DNA of 64,000 bases. It comes from Bacillota bacterium. GTDB taxonomy: Bacteria > Bacillota_A > Clostridia > Lachnospirales > Lachnospiraceae. This document shows, in pieces, positions 62,406 through 64,000 of the stretch. The DNA lies in contig JAEYMU010000031.1 in the NCBI GenBank assembly GCA_023407175.1, positions 1-64,000 on the forward strand, read 5' to 3'. Made by a program: the position numbers and the translations under genes. Each line of letters opens with the position of its first letter. Within the stretch, counting starts at the first letter, position 1. The notes beneath the pieces are model-generated. The model saw nothing but the letters and a program-made list of their open reading frames with translations, searched no databases and was not told where the DNA came from.

Positions 62406-64000
62406 TCAATTAAGCTCCATATTACTACTCATCAGCTCTGCCTGCTTAATCACAATATCAATAGCCCCCTGTGCTTGCTCCGGAGGATACTTATACTTTC
62501 TAAGCAACCGCTTAACCATAGATCTCATAGCAGCTCTAGCAGATTCCTTCTTGTCCCAGTCAACGGTTCTATTCTTCCGTATCATATCCGTTAACTCATG
62601 AGCCATATCAACAAGTACAGAGTCCTGCATCTCCTGTAATACCTTAGGATCGGCAACCAATGCATTGTAGAACGCATATTCCTCCACCGATAATCCTTTC
62701 GTCTCACCTTCTGCATAGGAAGTCACCATCTCTTCCGATAGCTTTAGCAGCTCCTCAATAACTTCCGTACTTGTGATTAAACGATTATTATATTGCTTAA
62801 GCAATGCTTTGATTTTCTTTGAAAATAGTTCCGCCTGTACCACACCTGTTCTTCCCATGACACGGATGTTATCCTCGAGAAGTTTTCTTAAAAGCTCAGC
62901 GGCTATGTTCTTGTGTTTCATATTACGGATACTTTTCATATATTCATCTGAGAGAAGTGAAATCTCCGGATTCTTCTTTCCAGCTGCTGTGAATACATTA
63001 ATCACACCATCCTGTTGGATAGCCTGTTCCAGGATAGCTTCAATTCTAGAATTCACTTCATTGGCAGTCAGTCCTCTTCCGGTAGTGACTTTACACACTC
63101 CAGCTTTCACGCCTTTAAAATATTCGATTTCTTTTTTAATATCTTCTGATAATAAACTTCGGCATAAGATTTCCGCTTGACTCAATGCAGTTGCTTCTCG
63201 TATGAATATCTTCTTCTCTTCCTCTTCATGCCCTAGAATATAATTTACGCCCTTGAGCAAAATGTCTAGTCGCTCCTTATTGGATTCGCCAAAGAAATAG
63301 GTATAATCAAATCCATAGAAAAAGTCTCTCATTACTTCTAGCTTTTCAAGTGCGATCTGTAACGCTTTACTCAAATCAGGAACCTTATCTTTATCACGAT
63401 TTGTATATTGGTTCAAAGCGGTTTTCAGTTCTGCTGCCATTCCTATGTAATCAACGATAAGACCTGCTTCTTTATCTTTATATACTCGGTTGACCCTAGC
63501 AATTGCTTGCATTAAATTATGCCCCTTCATGGGTTTATCGATATACATCGTTGCCATCGATGGTACATCGAAACCGGTCAACCACATATCGACAACGATT
63601 GCTATCTTAAATTCGCTCTTCTCATCCTTAAACTCAATAGCAAGTTCTTTACGGTATTCTTTATTGCCTACAATATCATGCCATGACTCATCATCCTTGT
63701 TGCTTTCAGTCAAAACAACCTTGACCATCTTGTCCCAACCCGGTCGTTTCTGTAAAAGCACATTATACAGGTCAATTGCAATCTTTCGCGACATGCAGAC
63801 GATCATTGCTTTTCCAGTCAGTACATACTTTCGATCCTCATAGTGAGCTATGATGTCATTTGCTAGCATATCCAGTCTTTGTTTTGATCCAATAATGGTC
63901 TCAAATTTGGAAAGATCCTTCTTGGACTTCTCAATGATGATCTCTGAGGTTTCATCGCTCATCTTACCGTATTCCGTATCGATCTGCTTGAGAATGTCTT
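62406..64000 (-). CDS. hsdR: Type I restriction enzyme R subunit HsdR, C-terminal part (cut by window edge)
   Basis: The open frame continues past position 64000, so the N-terminal half (endonuclease and helicase domain 1) is off-window. At least 531 residues are present. The visible part has helicase motifs of the second RecA-like domain: GKAMIVCMSRKIAIDLYN, IAIVVDMWLTGFDVPSM and the motif VI block QAIARVNRVYKDK. The C-terminal part is helical, as in HsdR subunits that dock on HsdM and HsdS. An internal ATG at 63962 is not the true start. HsdM and HsdS are not in the window. Confidence 0.92.
   Translation of the reverse strand, partial: DILKQIDTEYGKMSDETSEIIIEKSKKDLSKFETIIGSKQRLDMLANDIIAHYEDRKYVLTGKAMIVCMSRKIAIDLYNVLLQKRPGWDKMVKVVLTESNKDDESWHDIVGNKEYRKELAIEFKDEKSEFKIAIVVDMWLTGFDVPSMATMYIDKPMKGHNLMQAIARVNRVYKDKEAGLIVDYIGMAAELKTALNQYTNRDKDKVPDLSKALQIALEKLEVMRDFFYGFDYTYFFGESNKERLDILLKGVNYILGHEEEEKKIFIREATALSQAEILCRSLLSEDIKKEIEYFKGVKAGVCKVTTGRGLTANEVNSRIEAILEQAIQQDGVINVFTAAGKKNPEISLLSDEYMKSIRNMKHKNIAAELLRKLLEDNIRVMGRTGVVQAELFSKKIKALLKQYNNRLITSTEVIEELLKLSEEMVTSYAEGETKGLSVEEYAFYNALVADPKVLQEMQDSVLVDMAHELTDMIRKNRTVDWDKKESARAAMRSMVKRLLRKYKYPPEQAQGAIDIVIKQAELMSSNMELN

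Noticed and set aside
1..64000. CRISPR arrays and intact insertion sequences
   Set aside because: No regularly spaced repeat series and no transposase or integrase gene was seen on either strand.

Overview
The window looks like a chromosome segment of an endospore-forming, low-to-mid G+C Gram-positive anaerobe of the Clostridia, most likely Lachnospiraceae. The signs are strong AGGAGG-type ribosome sites with some GTG and TTG starts, the sporulation protein YyaC, a SpoIIQ-like protein, separate secD and secF, and small families typical of that group (DUF5711, DUF6472, a lone YvyF-like protein). This placement is inference from gene content; no rRNA gene lies inside the window.

Layout. Positions 1-300 carry a strong leftward rRNA-type promoter and leader, so an rRNA operon probably starts just beyond base 1. 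Positions 534-9123 are housekeeping and cell-envelope genes: cvpA, a DUF5711 protein, a membrane LysM protein with a degenerate MPN-like domain, yyaC, secF/secD and small proteins. Positions 9124-12224 hold a TetR-controlled ABC-2 exporter. Positions 12241-16658 are a polar amino-acid ABC operon that ends with its own GntR regulator and a cytidylate-kinase-like gene. Positions 16917-21388 hold an FMN reductase, an AbgB-like amidohydrolase, a polysaccharide deacetylase and a PucR regulator. Positions 21469-26892 are a four-gene acyl-CoA operon (ligase, CoA-transferase, short-chain dehydrogenase, thiolase) facing a LacI regulator at 27501. Positions 28918-37020 are a CdaR regulator followed by glycerate kinase, a KduD-like dehydrogenase and a complete Liv-type ABC importer.

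Positions 37269-51365 are a dense leftward cluster of 14 genes: a PLP C-S lyase, the three 5-oxoprolinase subunits PxpB/C/A, a second cytidylate-kinase-like gene, a second complete Liv-type importer, a creatininase-family hydrolase, a diaminopimelate-decarboxylase-like enzyme, a class III aminotransferase with a Cys-rich insert and an acetamidase/formamidase. A PucR-type regulator is divergent at 51559. Three kinds of amide or lactam hydrolase, two PLP enzymes of amino-acid metabolism and a dedicated importer suggest a catabolic route for an amide- or lactam-containing amino-acid derivative whose identity the sequence does not give.

Positions 52939-59992 return to housekeeping: recR, ybaB and dnaX (with a decayed gene piece between ybaB and recR), an HD-GYP protein with a degenerate receiver, an M15 peptidase, a NiaR regulator and a degenerate M23 (SpoIIQ-like) protein. 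From 60482 a tRNA-Gly(CCC) gene is followed by an A+T-rich accessory stretch with two unrecognised membrane-protein genes directly downstream of a type I restriction hsdR gene that runs off the right edge. This looks like an island or defence locus beside a tRNA gene.

Regulatory signals are plentiful: a TetR operator-promoter, three LacI-like half-palindromic sites, palindromes near hxlR and niaR, and terminator-like hairpins placed between promoter and ribosome site in front of three amino-acid-related transcription units.
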